Positions 47,701-56,530 are shown, counted from the stretch's first letter. The stretch: 64,000 bases of DNA from Endozoicomonas sp. SCSIO W0465 (GCF_023716865.1 NZ_CP092417.1:1094001-1158000), one strand, 5' to 3'. The notes: generated by a model from the sequence alone, not told the origin. Made by a program: numbers and translations.

Positions 47701-48896
47701 GGGGGGCTGAACCCCCGGTTATGCAAACGTTTGATTACCAGCTACTGGTTATTGAGGATGATCCTCACTTTGTTGCCATTCTTCATCAATTGGCCGACAA
47801 GCATCAGTTTGGCTGTTTGTATGCATCGACGGGAGAACAGGGACTTGCATTGGCCCGACAGCACCAGCCATCAGCCATCATTCTGGATTTAGGCTTGCCG
47901 GATATGGATGGTCAAGAGGTGCTTAGCCATTTAAAAAGTGATGAGGAAACCCGGCATATACCGGTACATATCGTATCGGGACGGGATCCCGGATCGGTTT
48001 CCAGTCCGGGAGCTGTTGGCTACTTAATGAAGCCAGTGAGTGTGACAGATATTGATAAAGTGTTTCTGACCCTTGAGAAGGCCATTAGCCAGGATATTCG
48101 TGATGTGCTGATTCTTGATCTGGATGCAGAGCAGCGATCTCAATTAGGCAATATGTTGGAGCAAAAAGGCCTTCATGTTGGTTATGCCAGCTCCGCAACG
48201 GATGCCGAGAAGGAGCTTGATGACCATCACTGGCACTGCCTGATTATGGACCTGGAGTTAGGAGAGATAGGCGGGCTGGCATTTTTGGAAAAAATGAAAG
48301 GCAAGCTGGGATCTGATATGCCTTCAGTAGTGATTCATACGGCACGTCCTGTTGATAAAACAGAGCACTCCCGGCTGCAGGAATTTACCAATGCCATAGT
48401 GATAAAAGGTGAAAGGGCCCTGGAAAGACTCACTGATGAAGTCAGCCTGTTCTTGCATACCATCAATGAGGATCAGGTTGATGATAAGACAGATGAAACC
48501 GTGACCGGGTCAGAGAAGCGTCTTGATGGACACAAGATTTTGCTGGTTGATGATGATTTGCGCAATACCTTTGCCCTGTCCAAAGCGCTTCAGGGTATGG
48601 GGCTGGACGTTGTGTTGGCAGACCATGGTAAAAATGCGATCAGCAAGCTTGAGGAAGAAGACGGCATTGAACTGGTGTTAATGGATATTATGATGCCGGT
48701 TATGGATGGCTACGAAGCCACCGCGATTATTCGGCAAAAGAATGAATTTAAAGAGCTTCCGGTGATAGCCCTGACCGCCAAGGCAATGGCTGATGACAAG
48801 GCAAAATGTCTTGAGGCGGGAGCCAATGATTATATGACCAAACCTCTGGATATGGACAAGCTGACAGCAATGCTGAAGGTGTGGCTGCTGCGATGA
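44715..48896 (+). CDS. Hybrid sensor histidine kinase with three receiver domains
   Basis: I take the ATG at 44715; earlier in-frame starts exist (44655, TTG 44640). Order by residue: membrane helix (about 17-38), periplasmic sensor region, second helix (about 382-404), HAMP, GAF (about 485-630), long coiled coil, HisKA with NMSHELRTPLNSLL (His near 727), HATPase with NFLSNAFKFTEQG and GGTGLGLAISKEMAELLGG, then three receivers. Receiver 1 has ILDLGLPDMDG, receiver 2 MDLELGEIGG and a weak C-terminal part, receiver 3 VLMDIMMPVMDGYEA with a Lys in YMTKPLD. It heads an operon with cheR, cheB and a diguanylate cyclase, all overlapping or close. The signal sensed is unknown. Confidence 0.92.
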   Translation: MSSESSSENSQRKTGGLALTLFLWFIVLSIGPVVIVGLNEYQTGKEAIIKDRYDQLSSVNFQLTQRINEYFDTVLTNLFIMASPSEAFITELVMAPGYKTQPVSEFINSREYGDIYEQYSMEYVDFLRFYDYSDVILGDAAGNILYTVNEYSDLGRNLFSSELENTLFSQAVKASFYDQQPKYADLAAYPPIGNENVVFLILPLADTHQKPIGFIAVQIHPKNIQVMFDSGESSTVGLSSFLVGKDRKIRFGTQFEHYQALEFGEDNPLINLWLSHLEDDGSYRESEAHFGAIIADNAHSHEESGEHGLESFSGDLDALNLEEESVLNRAAKASLSHIRSYLHGEEVLGIYLPINIAGTPMAMLSEVTHRHAFASVQDFRKRLFVLIAITFALVVVIAFVVTRQLVKPIRLITRWVNRVAAGDYEKGSVLRGNNEISELSRSFAQMTDRLRTVSNENTRKNWLQEGMAGLYNSVRGEQDMAELCRNIVTYIARYLDMHSGAMFVKDDKKLLQLMGTYAWRKRNQHANCFEMGEGLIGQAALEREVIEITRVPDGYMDIESGLGCARPGHLIIVPLCYENELKGVFEFARLGPMTDEQSLFLDHSVESIAIAINSAQYRTRVNQLLDTTTLQSEALKEQKEELRSVNEELEKRAGILEESEEELKAQSEELQKSNAELEELSEQLMIQKEEIERKNKDIKLSSKKITEKAEELARASQYKSEFLANMSHELRTPLNSLLLLSQMLAENDEGNLTEDQVESAQVIYNGGKELLELINDILDLSKVEAGKMSVNLDDTPLEEIKGSIETMFNPLAESRSLQFRVCIERGASKSVFTDSQRLMQIVKNFLSNAFKFTEQGSVQVSMFNETRSGHFSEDTWLGFAVKDSGIGIPKEKQASIFGSFQQADGSTSRKYGGTGLGLAISKEMAELLGGFIELESKEDEGTTFTLFLPVNPVCSLEPEPVLAENYVSDVFDQSSGADEPGSVSHEPPEKDKPEVGGAEPPVMQTFDYQLLVIEDDPHFVAILHQLADKHQFGCLYASTGEQGLALARQHQPSAIILDLGLPDMDGQEVLSHLKSDEETRHIPVHIVSGRDPGSVSSPGAVGYLMKPVSVTDIDKVFLTLEKAISQDIRDVLILDLDAEQRSQLGNMLEQKGLHVGYASSATDAEKELDDHHWHCLIMDLELGEIGGLAFLEKMKGKLGSDMPSVVIHTARPVDKTEHSRLQEFTNAIVIKGERALERLTDEVSLFLHTINEDQVDDKTDETVTGSEKRLDGHKILLVDDDLRNTFALSKALQGMGLDVVLADHGKNAISKLEEEDGIELVLMDIMMPVMDGYEATAIIRQKNEFKELPVIALTAKAMADDKAKCLEAGANDYMTKPLDMDKLTAMLKVWLLR

Positions 48897-49732
48897 TGGA
48901 GACATACCCGGTAGCTGATCTGGAACGACTGGAACTGGAATTACTGCTGGACGCTGTCAAGACACGCTACGGCTATGACTTTCATGACTATGCCAGGGCA
49001 TCAATGATACGTCGGGTAAGAAAATACATGGAGCAGACCGGCATCCATCAGGTCAGTGAGTTGATCCCACTGTTCCTGCACGATCATCGTGCATTTTATC
49101 GGTTTGTGAAAAGCCTTTCCGTTGTGGTTACGGAAATGTTCCGGGATCCGGATGTATTTCAAGTGTTGAGAGAAGAGGTCATTCCTGTGCTCAAGACTTA
49201 TCCGTTTATCAAGATATGGCATGCAGGGTGTGCTTCAGGTCAGGAAGTGTACTCTATGGCGATTCTGTTGGAAGAGGAGGGGATACTGGATCGTTGCCAG
49301 ATTTACGCCACTGACTTCAATGATGATGCTCTGAAGCTGGCCAAAAAGGGGATTTATCCTGCGGAAAATATTGCGCTTTATGAAAATAATTACCGCCTTT
49401 CAGGGGGTAAGAATCAGCTGGATGACTACTGGGTAAACCTTTATGACGCCATCAAGATCAACAGCCGTTTATCGGACAGGGTAACGTTTGCCAATCACAA
49501 CCTGGTGACTGACGGTGTTTTTGGTGAAATGCATCTGGTGATGTGCCGCAATGTGCTGATTTATTTTAATGAACAATTGCAGGACAGGGCGTTAACGCTC
49601 ATTAACGACAGTTTATGCCCAAGGGGGTTTCTCTGTATCGGACGAAGGGAAAACCTGAAGTTTAGCCCGATCAGAAATCACCTTGAGGGTGTCAGTAATA
49701 CGCTTCGAATATACAGGAAAATTGGTTCGTGA
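48893..49732 (+). CDS. cheR: CheR-type protein-glutamate methyltransferase
   Basis: About 279 residues from the ATG at 48893, which overlaps the kinase stop (ATGA). The CheR N-terminal helical domain (YGYDFHDYARASMIRRVRKY) is followed by the SAM-dependent methyltransferase domain: VVTEMFRDPDVFQVLREEV, IWHAGCASGQEVYSMAILL, IYATDFNDDALKLAKKGIYP and MCRNVLIYFNEQLQDRAL. CheR methylates glutamates, normally on chemoreceptors. Since no receptor is in this operon, the partner may be the kinase or an unlinked protein. No TPR or other extra domains. Confidence 0.92.
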   Translation: MMETYPVADLERLELELLLDAVKTRYGYDFHDYARASMIRRVRKYMEQTGIHQVSELIPLFLHDHRAFYRFVKSLSVVVTEMFRDPDVFQVLREEVIPVLKTYPFIKIWHAGCASGQEVYSMAILLEEEGILDRCQIYATDFNDDALKLAKKGIYPAENIALYENNYRLSGGKNQLDDYWVNLYDAIKINSRLSDRVTFANHNLVTDGVFGEMHLVMCRNVLIYFNEQLQDRALTLINDSLCPRGFLCIGRRENLKFSPIRNHLEGVSNTLRIYRKIGS

Positions 49733-50317
49733 GTCTTGCTTCAGTGGGGGGGAAGCCCGGGGCTTTGGTGTTGGGAGCATCGGCAGGGGGAATCAATGCG
49801 CTTGGGTATATCTTCAATGAGCTTGGAGAGGACTTCCCATTGCCCATACTGGTCACCAGGCATGTAGGGTTGAATGATGACCAGGGTATGCTCCGGGTCC
49901 TTGCCCGGCAGAGCACATTACCCGGTCAAAGTGGCGAAAGATAAGCAGCGAATACAGCCGGGAACGATTTATCTTGCACCGGCTGGCTATCATATGCTGA
50001 TAGAGGGGCAGGACATGATCAGCCTGAATCTTGAGGCGCCTGTTGCGTATTCACGTCCTTCCATTGATGTGTTATTCCAGTCAGCAGCAAGAATCTATGG
50101 GGCTGATCTGGTAGCGGTCGTTTTAACTGGTGCTAACCGGGATGGTGCCGATGGTATTCGAGCAGTGAAAAATGTTGGCGGAACCACGGTTATTCAGTGT
50201 CCCGGAAATGCAGAAATGGGGGATATGCCCAGGGCATCACTGGATACTGGTTGTGTGGATCACCTGATGATGCTCGAGGAAATACCAGCCTTTCTGGATC
50301 AGATTGGCGGCACTTGA
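49729..50317 (+). pseudogene. cheB: CheB-type methylesterase (catalytic domain only), frameshifted
   Basis: The first frame (GTG at 49729, overlapping the cheR stop as GTGA) gives LVLGASAGGINALGYIFNEL with the nucleophile Ser. The second frame (to 50317) gives VKVAKDKQRIQPGTIYLAPA, SIDVLFQSAA and VVLTGANRDGADGIRAVKN, the His/Asp part. The break is at TTACCCGGTC near 49919-49927. Without one C the frame reads STLPVKVAKD, as CheB proteins do. The gene lacks a receiver domain, so it is the stand-alone kind found next to hybrid kinases. It is either a recent mutation or a sequencing error. Confidence 0.85.
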
Positions 50318-50386
50318 TTCCTCCAATTGATAAAAGCTCATGACGCAAGGACGGCGAAACTTTGCCTTTAAGGAGTGAGACAGGGA

Positions 50387-51730
50387 ATGTCTGGTATCGA
50401 GACAAATGACAAGGCCAAAATTCTGGTTGTGGATGATCGACCGGAGAACTTGTTGGCTATGGATAAGTTACTAAAGCCGCTGGGGGCAGAAATCCACAAG
50501 GTGGACTCTGGAGAAAAGGCTCTGTCTGAAGTTCTGGCCCATCACTTTGCGGTTATTCTTCTGGATGTACAAATGCCCGGAATGGATGGCTTTGAGACAG
50601 CCACATTGCTGCACAGTAACAAGCAAACGGCCAACATCCCCATCATTTTTGTTACCGCAATTAATAAAGATCATAACTATGTCGCCAAAGGGTACCAATC
50701 GGGAGCCGTTGATTATTTGCCTAAGCCGATTGTTCCGGAAATTCTTCTGGGTAAAGTGAACGTGTTTTTACAATTGGAGGCACAGCGGCTGGAGCTTGAA
50801 CAGGTCACCAAAGAGCTTCGATGGATCAGTCGGAAAAACAAGCTGCTCCTGGACTGCGCTGGGGAAGGTATTGTCGGGGTAGATAAAGAGGGAAAAATAA
50901 CCTTTATCAATCCGACCGCCTGTGAGCTGTTGGGCGGTGTTGAAGAAGCATTTCTCGATCAGCATATCAGTCCGTTTCTTTTTGACGCTGACTCTGGAGA
51001 AACCGCTCAGGACCAATGGCAGAGGTCAGATATTTACCGTGAGTGCCTTGAAAAAGGCGGGACCATTAAACAATCTACAGAATTAATAAACCTGGGCCAG
51101 GGAAGGTTTCCAGCTGAGTTCAATATTGCTGCCATCGTTAATAGTCGGAACTCCGTTCAGGGGGCGGTGTTTGTCTTTCAGGATATAACTGAGCGCAAAA
51201 AGATGGAAGACCAGCTATTGAGAATGGCTAAGTATGATAGCCTCACGGGTCTGGCTAACCGTACGTTATTCAGGGAGTTTCTTCAGTCCTCAATGGATCG
51301 AAGTGACCGCTACCACAATAATACAGCGGTTATGTTCCTGGACCTGGATCATTTTAAAGAGATCAATGATCAGCTTGGTCATGATGCCGGCGATCAGTTG
51401 CTTTCCAGTGTTGCCCATCGTCTTGAGGGCTGTATCCGCAAGGTTGACATAATTGCCAGGCTCGGTGGTGATGAGTTTGCCGTGGTTCTGGATGATGTGA
51501 AGAACCCGGAAGATACCCGAACGGTCGCCAATAAAATTCTCAATGCCCTCAGGGAGCCTCATGATCTGGGTGGTTCTTCAAGAAACGTAGGCACCAGTAT
51601 TGGTATTGCATTTTATCCTGAAAATGGGGGGGATATTGACGGTTTGATCAAGGCGGCAGATGAGGCAATGTATGCAGCGAAAAATGAAGGTCGGAATGAC
51701 TTTCGGTTTTACTCCGACCTGAAACAGTGA
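50387..51730 (+). CDS. Response regulator diguanylate cyclase (REC-PAS-GGDEF)
   Basis: I use the ATG at 50387 (AGGAG about 11 bp upstream); GTG 50375 is possible. Residues 10-125 form a receiver with phospho-Asp in VILLDVQMPGMDGFE and Lys in YLPKPI. A PAS domain follows (about 140-270; EGIVGVDKEGKITFINP) and ends DITERKKMEDQL. The GGDEF domain (about 280-445) has an intact IARLGGDEFAVVL signature and an upstream Arg-Lys-Val-Asp inhibitory site 5 residues before GGDEF. It should make c-di-GMP under control of the hybrid kinase. The FimX-like protein at 34414 is a possible target in the same window. Confidence 0.92.
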   Translation: MSGIETNDKAKILVVDDRPENLLAMDKLLKPLGAEIHKVDSGEKALSEVLAHHFAVILLDVQMPGMDGFETATLLHSNKQTANIPIIFVTAINKDHNYVAKGYQSGAVDYLPKPIVPEILLGKVNVFLQLEAQRLELEQVTKELRWISRKNKLLLDCAGEGIVGVDKEGKITFINPTACELLGGVEEAFLDQHISPFLFDADSGETAQDQWQRSDIYRECLEKGGTIKQSTELINLGQGRFPAEFNIAAIVNSRNSVQGAVFVFQDITERKKMEDQLLRMAKYDSLTGLANRTLFREFLQSSMDRSDRYHNNTAVMFLDLDHFKEINDQLGHDAGDQLLSSVAHRLEGCIRKVDIIARLGGDEFAVVLDDVKNPEDTRTVANKILNALREPHDLGGSSRNVGTSIGIAFYPENGGDIDGLIKAADEAMYAAKNEGRNDFRFYSDLKQ

Positions 51731-51750
51731 TTTGATTTTTTACAGTTAAA

Positions 51751-53016
51751 TTATACTTCGAATGGTGTATCCAGCTGCTTATCGACAAACACTTTTTTCA
51801 ATCTTGCAAAACGGGGTAAGCCGTTCAGATAAGCTGGATACTCCTCTCCTTCAATCAATGGTTCAAGGTAGCCCCGGCAGGTTGGGGTAATGTTGAATCC
51901 ATCGTCATTGATGAAATCCAGCGGCATTTTGCGTTCAAAGTTGGCTACCTTTTCCAGGGGAACCTCTTTGATTGCCCAGCGATAAGGCAGGTCAGACTCT
52001 CGAACGATTGCCGGCATTACCGCATTGTGACCCGTTACGGCGAGCTCAACCGCTGCTTTACCCACAGCGTAAGCCTGCTCTACGTCTACCCGTGAAGCGA
52101 TGTGGCGTGCTGAGCGCTGCAGATAATCTGCGACAGCGTAGTGGTATTTGTAACCCAGCTCCTGCTTGATCATATTGCACAGGGCCGGAGCCACACCGCC
52201 AAGTTGCTGGTGGCCAAAGGAGTCAATGACGGTTGTTGATGCCGAGATAAAGCTGCCATCGTCGTATTTTGCACCTTCTGAAGCAACGATCACGCAATAA
52301 CCCTGGTTGCTAACGGTTTCATTGACTTTTTTGAGAAATTTTTCCTTGTCCAGAGGCAGCTCAGGGAAAATGATAATATGCGGTGGGTCGCCATCCTGCC
52401 GGGCAGCCAGGCCGGTAGCTGCTGCCAGCCAGCCAGCATGCCTTCCCATGACTTCCATGACAAATACTTTGGTGGAGGTGTCGCACATTGAAGCAATATC
52501 GTGGCTGGCCTCTTTGGTGGATACAGCAAGGTATTTGGCTGCAGAGCCAAAGCCCGGGCAGTTATCGGTAACCGCCAGGTCGTTATCGATGGTTTTGGGT
52601 ACACCAATACAGGTAATTGGGTACCCCATCTTTTCACTGAGCTGGGAAACTTTCCAGGCGGTATCCATGGAGTCATTGCCGCCATTATAGAAAAAATAGC
52701 CGATGTTGTGCGTTTGAAATACTTGAATTAACCGACGATATTCCGCTTCACTTTCTTCGAATGACTTCAGTTTGTAACGGCAGGAACCAAAGGCGCCGCC
52801 GGGCGTCCTCAGTAATGCACCGATGGTTTCATCGGACTCGTATGAGGTGTCGATAAGCTCCTCGCGCAAAGCGCCGAGAATGCCATTGTGCCCTGCGTAG
52901 ACTTTGCCGATTTTATCCGGGTAACGACGAGCTGTTTCAATAACCGCGCAGGCGCTGGCATTGATAACCGCGGTAACACCGCCAGACTGTGCGTAAAAAG
53001 CGTGCTTCAAGGTCAT
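51751..53016 (-). CDS. pfp: Pyrophosphate-dependent 6-phosphofructokinase
   Basis: The 421-residue enzyme interconverts fructose 6-phosphate and fructose 1,6-bisphosphate. FYAQSGGVTAVINASACAVI is the start and GHNGILGAL, PGGAFGSCRYK, GGNDSMDTAWKVS, VPKTIDNDLAVTDNCPGFGS and EVMGRHAGWLAAATGLA follow. Asn-Asp in GGND and Lys in PKTIDND mark the pyrophosphate-using type, not the ATP type. That makes the step reversible. It is transcribed alone and converges on the diguanylate cyclase gene 20 bp away. Confidence 0.9.
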   Translation of the reverse strand: MTLKHAFYAQSGGVTAVINASACAVIETARRYPDKIGKVYAGHNGILGALREELIDTSYESDETIGALLRTPGGAFGSCRYKLKSFEESEAEYRRLIQVFQTHNIGYFFYNGGNDSMDTAWKVSQLSEKMGYPITCIGVPKTIDNDLAVTDNCPGFGSAAKYLAVSTKEASHDIASMCDTSTKVFVMEVMGRHAGWLAAATGLAARQDGDPPHIIIFPELPLDKEKFLKKVNETVSNQGYCVIVASEGAKYDDGSFISASTTVIDSFGHQQLGGVAPALCNMIKQELGYKYHYAVADYLQRSARHIASRVDVEQAYAVGKAAVELAVTGHNAVMPAIVRESDLPYRWAIKEVPLEKVANFERKMPLDFINDDGFNITPTCRGYLEPLIEGEEYPAYLNGLPRFARLKKVFVDKQLDTPFEV

Positions 53017-53233
53017 CGGTTAAGTTCCCGGTATTGCTGTATGTTTTGTATTTTTTTACTGGTTGCAGATGATACCCGATCGATAGCTTATTGGTAGCGC
53101 TTTGTCGGGTTGGTTGTTATGTAATACTTTTATGATCTAATAGTCTTTATGAGCTGACAGTCTTTCGATGTCAATGTCCTTTTGTGGATAAGGCAAGAAC
53201 AATGTCAACATTCCGGTTTTGGAGAAATAGGGA

Positions 53234-54607
53234 ATGCACATACACATTCTGGGTATTTGTGGAACGTTTATGGGGAGTCTGGCAATGCTGGCCAGAGAGC
53301 TTGGATTTGACGTGTCCGGCTCTGATGAGAACGTTTATCCTCCGATGAGCACACAACTGGAAGAACAGGGGATTTCACTATTTAAGGGCTATGGTGTTGA
53401 AGCACTCAGCCCGTCACCGGATCTTGTGGTGATTGGCAATGCCATGAAACGGGGGATTCCTGCGGTAGAATATGTGCTTGAGAAGGGGCTTCCCTACGTT
53501 TCAGGTCCCGAATTTTTCTCCAGGTACATAGCCCCTGATCGCTGGGTATTGGCCGCTTCCGGTACCCACGGCAAAACCAGTACCAGCAGTATGCTGGCAT
53601 GGATTCTGGAGTATGCAGGCATGTCTCCGGGCTTTTTGATTGGCGGCATACCCAAGGATTTCGGGATTTCAGCAAGACTCGGTCGTACCCCTTTTTTTGT
53701 TATTGAAGCGGATGAGTACGACACCGCTTTTTTCGATAAACGCTCAAAATTCATCCACTATCACCCGCGAACATTGATTATCAATAATCTTGAATTTGAC
53801 CATGCTGATATTTTTGCCGATCTTGCGGCCATTCAGCGACAGTTCCATCATTTGGTCAGGACAATGCCAGGCACCGGTCGAATTATCTATCCTGCCGATA
53901 CACCCGGGATTAACGATGTAATGACGATGGACTGCTGGTCTGAGCAGGAAGATCTGGGTGGCAGTCAAAGTCTTTGGCAAGTTTCACCGGTAGGTAGCGA
54001 TGGCAGCCACTTTAAGGTTTTGTATAAAGGAACGGTTGTTGGAACCGTAAACTGGCAACAGGAAGGCGACCACAATGTTGCCAATGGCCTGGCCGCCATT
54101 GCGGCGGCTCACCATGTCGGTGTTTTACCAGACGTAGCCTGTGCGGCCCTTTCTGTCTTTCAGGGGGTAAAGCGACGGATGGAAATGGTCGCGGAGATTG
54201 AAGGTATACGGATTTATGATGATTTTGCCCATCATCCAACAGCTATTGCCACCACTCTGGCCGGACAGAGAGCCAAACTGGGGGAAAATGCCAATATTCG
54301 AGTCATCATTGAACCCAGATCAAACACCATGAAAATGGGTGTGCATCAGGAGACATTGATTGCTTCTACCGCACAGGCTTCCGAAGTTATCTGGTTTAAA
54401 CCACCGGGGCTTGACTGGCCATTGGCCGAGTTAGCGCTGGGTAGCCGGGTAAAGTCATCCGTTATGGAATCGACAGAGGCCATTGTGCGTTATCTGGTTG
54501 ATACTACCTCGGCTGGTGACCATTTGCTGGTGATGAGTAATGGCGGGTTTGAGGGGATTCATGGTCGTATAGCCAGTGGGTTGAAAGAAAAATTCAAGGC
54601 AAATTAA
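53234..54607 (+). CDS. mpl: UDP-N-acetylmuramate:L-Ala-gamma-D-Glu-meso-DAP ligase
   Basis: The 457-residue Mur-ligase family enzyme recycles murein tripeptide by joining it to UDP-MurNAc. The N-terminal IHILGICGTFMGSLAMLARE and GSDENVYPPMSTQLEEQGI are specific to Mpl. The ATP loop GTHGKTSTSSMLAW is at about 110-123. The substrate part has EADEYDTAFFDKRSKF and the C-terminal domain IYDDFAHHPTAIATTL and EPRSNTMKMGVHQ. It is divergent from pfp and followed by ubiX after 24 bp. Confidence 0.95.
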   Translation: MHIHILGICGTFMGSLAMLARELGFDVSGSDENVYPPMSTQLEEQGISLFKGYGVEALSPSPDLVVIGNAMKRGIPAVEYVLEKGLPYVSGPEFFSRYIAPDRWVLAASGTHGKTSTSSMLAWILEYAGMSPGFLIGGIPKDFGISARLGRTPFFVIEADEYDTAFFDKRSKFIHYHPRTLIINNLEFDHADIFADLAAIQRQFHHLVRTMPGTGRIIYPADTPGINDVMTMDCWSEQEDLGGSQSLWQVSPVGSDGSHFKVLYKGTVVGTVNWQQEGDHNVANGLAAIAAAHHVGVLPDVACAALSVFQGVKRRMEMVAEIEGIRIYDDFAHHPTAIATTLAGQRAKLGENANIRVIIEPRSNTMKMGVHQETLIASTAQASEVIWFKPPGLDWPLAELALGSRVKSSVMESTEAIVRYLVDTTSAGDHLLVMSNGGFEGIHGRIASGLKEKFKAN

Positions 54608-54631
54608 TGTTGAAAGCAGGTTGAAAGTAGA

Positions 54632-55258
54632 GTGATAAGTCCAACAAATCCCGCAAGAGTGACATTAGCTATCACCGGTGCTTCCGGAGCCCAGTATGGG
54701 CTTCGGCTTTTAGAGTGTCTCGTCGCTGCAGAGCAACAGGTTTTCGTTTTGGTTTCCAGAGCGGCAAAAGTGGTTCTGGCCACAGAAATGGCTCTTGAGG
54801 TTGGTGATACTCCGGAAGCTATCGAGCAGTTTTTTATCAACCGATATCGTGCCGCTCCCCGGCAAATCCGTGTATTTGGCGAGGATGACTGGATGTCACC
54901 TGTTGCTTCAGGCAGTGGTGCTCCGGGTTCAATGGTGATCTGTCCCTGCAGTACCGGAACTTTGTCAGCCATTGCCTGCGGTTTAAGTAATAATCTGACA
55001 CAGCGGGCAGCAACAGTGGTATTGAAGGAGCGGCGCAAGCTGGTCATCGTGCCCAGGGAAGCACCTTATTCTGATATACATCTGGAAAATATGTTGAAAT
55101 TGAGCCGAATGGGGAGCGTCATTCTGCCGGCCTCTCCGGGATTTTACCACCGGCCTGAAAGCGTGGGTGACCTGATTGATTTTATTGTGGCCCGGATACT
55201 GGATCAGCTGGGAATCAACCAGGAGTTAATGCCGTCCTGGGGTAATCATTGTCTTTGA
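54632..55258 (+). CDS. ubiX: Flavin prenyltransferase UbiX
   Basis: The 208-residue enzyme makes prenylated FMN, the cofactor of the UbiD decarboxylase in ubiquinone synthesis. The start codon is GTG at 54632. Key features are LAITGASGAQYGLRLLECLV, the Ser-rich PCSTGTLSAIACGLSNNL and REAPYSDIHLENMLKLSRMG, then PASPGFYHRPESVGDLIDFI. The mpl-ubiX order is common in gammaproteobacteria. Its last 13 bp overlap a convergent gene. Confidence 0.94.
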   Translation: MISPTNPARVTLAITGASGAQYGLRLLECLVAAEQQVFVLVSRAAKVVLATEMALEVGDTPEAIEQFFINRYRAAPRQIRVFGEDDWMSPVASGSGAPGSMVICPCSTGTLSAIACGLSNNLTQRAATVVLKERRKLVIVPREAPYSDIHLENMLKLSRMGSVILPASPGFYHRPESVGDLIDFIVARILDQLGINQELMPSWGNHCL

Positions 55259-56184
55259 AGGGCTGACTGGGGGATAAAAGGTTTCAGGTTGTAAAGCCAT
55301 AGCGCGAGGGCATCCAGATAAACGGGTAGCGTTGCTGCCGGATCTGCTGGTCCCGCCATCAGATCAATCACAAAACCCGGTAGCTCCTGTCTTACGACTT
55401 CTTTCTGGTAAACCCCGTGGGGCTGGTCTGAGATAACCAGGGCAGCTCCCGGTATCGGATCTGCTTTTAGCCAGTGCTTCAGTGTGTCGCGGGTATTGGG
55501 TCTGTGCCAGAATCCGTTCCTCCAGTTTCTTGGTGTATCAATAAACTCAACCGGCACGGCTCTTATGGCTTCTGGCATAGGGACCAGTTGATGGAGCATG
55601 ATAGCCGCTTCTGTTTCGGTAAAAGGGAATGGATCCAGGTTCTTGTCAGGCTGTCTTTTTAGAATGTCCAGGTAATCAGCTCCCGGGGTGAGGGGGCGTT
55701 GGCCAACCAGGAAAATCAAACGCTTGAATCGGACGCCCTGACTCCACCAGTCAGTAATATAGTCAAGCCTTCGTTTCATGCCGGGGGCAGTGGATCCGAG
55801 CAGCAGCGCATAATCATATTGCTTGATTAATGGCGCGATGGGGGAGATGAGTCCAAGTGTTTCAAGCAGATCAAAAGCTCTGTCTACTTGGCTGGTTGAT
55901 ATATTCAGCGCAGGTAATTCCCAGCGTTCCTGCCCTGGTTTTCTGCGCCAGATCTGGCTGGTATCGATCATGGATTCCAGAGTAGAGTCATGGGCAATGC
56001 AAAGCGCCGTTAACAGTTCGTTAAGTGTTAACGAGAGTACTTCGTAATTTTCACCCGGATCGACTGTATCGGCTTGGGAAAGCATGGAAAGATGCATCAG
56101 TGTCCCTACCAGAAACCATTGGTGATTGAATTGACTATTCCTGCCGGGCATTGTTTTTGTCCCTGATTGCGCAGGGACAAGCAT
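55246..56184 (-). CDS. Uncharacterised protein, probably exported
   Basis: The 312-residue protein may start at 56184 or, more likely, at the ATG at 56151. From there it has a signal-peptide-like start (WFLVGTLMHLSMLSQA). The middle contains LIKQYDYALLLGSTAPGMKR and FKRLIFLVGQRPLTPGADYL, then GAALVISDQPHGVYQKEVVR. The order of strands (YALLLGS ... FLVGQRPL ... LVISDQPHGVYQ) recalls the DUF218/YdcF fold, but I do not assign it. It overlaps the ubiX end by 13 bp on the other strand. Confidence 0.6.
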   Translation of the reverse strand: MLVPAQSGTKTMPGRNSQFNHQWFLVGTLMHLSMLSQADTVDPGENYEVLSLTLNELLTALCIAHDSTLESMIDTSQIWRRKPGQERWELPALNISTSQVDRAFDLLETLGLISPIAPLIKQYDYALLLGSTAPGMKRRLDYITDWWSQGVRFKRLIFLVGQRPLTPGADYLDILKRQPDKNLDPFPFTETEAAIMLHQLVPMPEAIRAVPVEFIDTPRNWRNGFWHRPNTRDTLKHWLKADPIPGAALVISDQPHGVYQKEVVRQELPGFVIDLMAGPADPAATLPVYLDALALWLYNLKPFIPQSALQRQ

Positions 56185-56209
56185 AGCTGCTTCTCTGAGT
56201 AACGGATTA

Positions 56210-56530
56210 TTAATGCTGAGTTGACGCCGATGTGGCTGTTTGTGCCTGTTGCTGGAGAATAAGCTGGCTCAGCTCAGGTTGCTCCCAGTGCTCAGGGTAA
56301 TGCTTTGCCATTGCTTCCATCATGACGGTGTATTCATCAGCGGGTTTTTGTAGCAGGTAGGTCAGGAAGGTAAATATTCGATCGGACATTTCTTTATTGA
56401 TCTGATTCAGTTGTTGGTCGTCTATCTGTCCTTTTTTCTGACACTCTTCAATGGTTGATTGACGAATACAGTTGGCAGATATGATAAGCGCCAGTTTCTT
56501 GATGTTTTGCTCTTCCATGAGGGGCTCCAT
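56210..56530 (-). CDS. Small uncharacterised protein
   Basis: The 106-residue, mostly helical, soluble protein begins MEPLMEEQNIKKLALIISAN; the second Met (56518) may be the true start. It contains a polar helix IDDQQLNQINKEMSDRIFTF and ends in a Gln/Ala/Thr-rich tail. No signal peptide and no family recognised. It lies 26 bp upstream of the preceding uncharacterised gene on the same strand, suggesting a two-gene unit. Confidence 0.5.
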   Translation of the reverse strand: MEPLMEEQNIKKLALIISANCIRQSTIEECQKKGQIDDQQLNQINKEMSDRIFTFLTYLLQKPADEYTVMMEAMAKHYPEHWEQPELSQLILQQQAQTATSASTQH

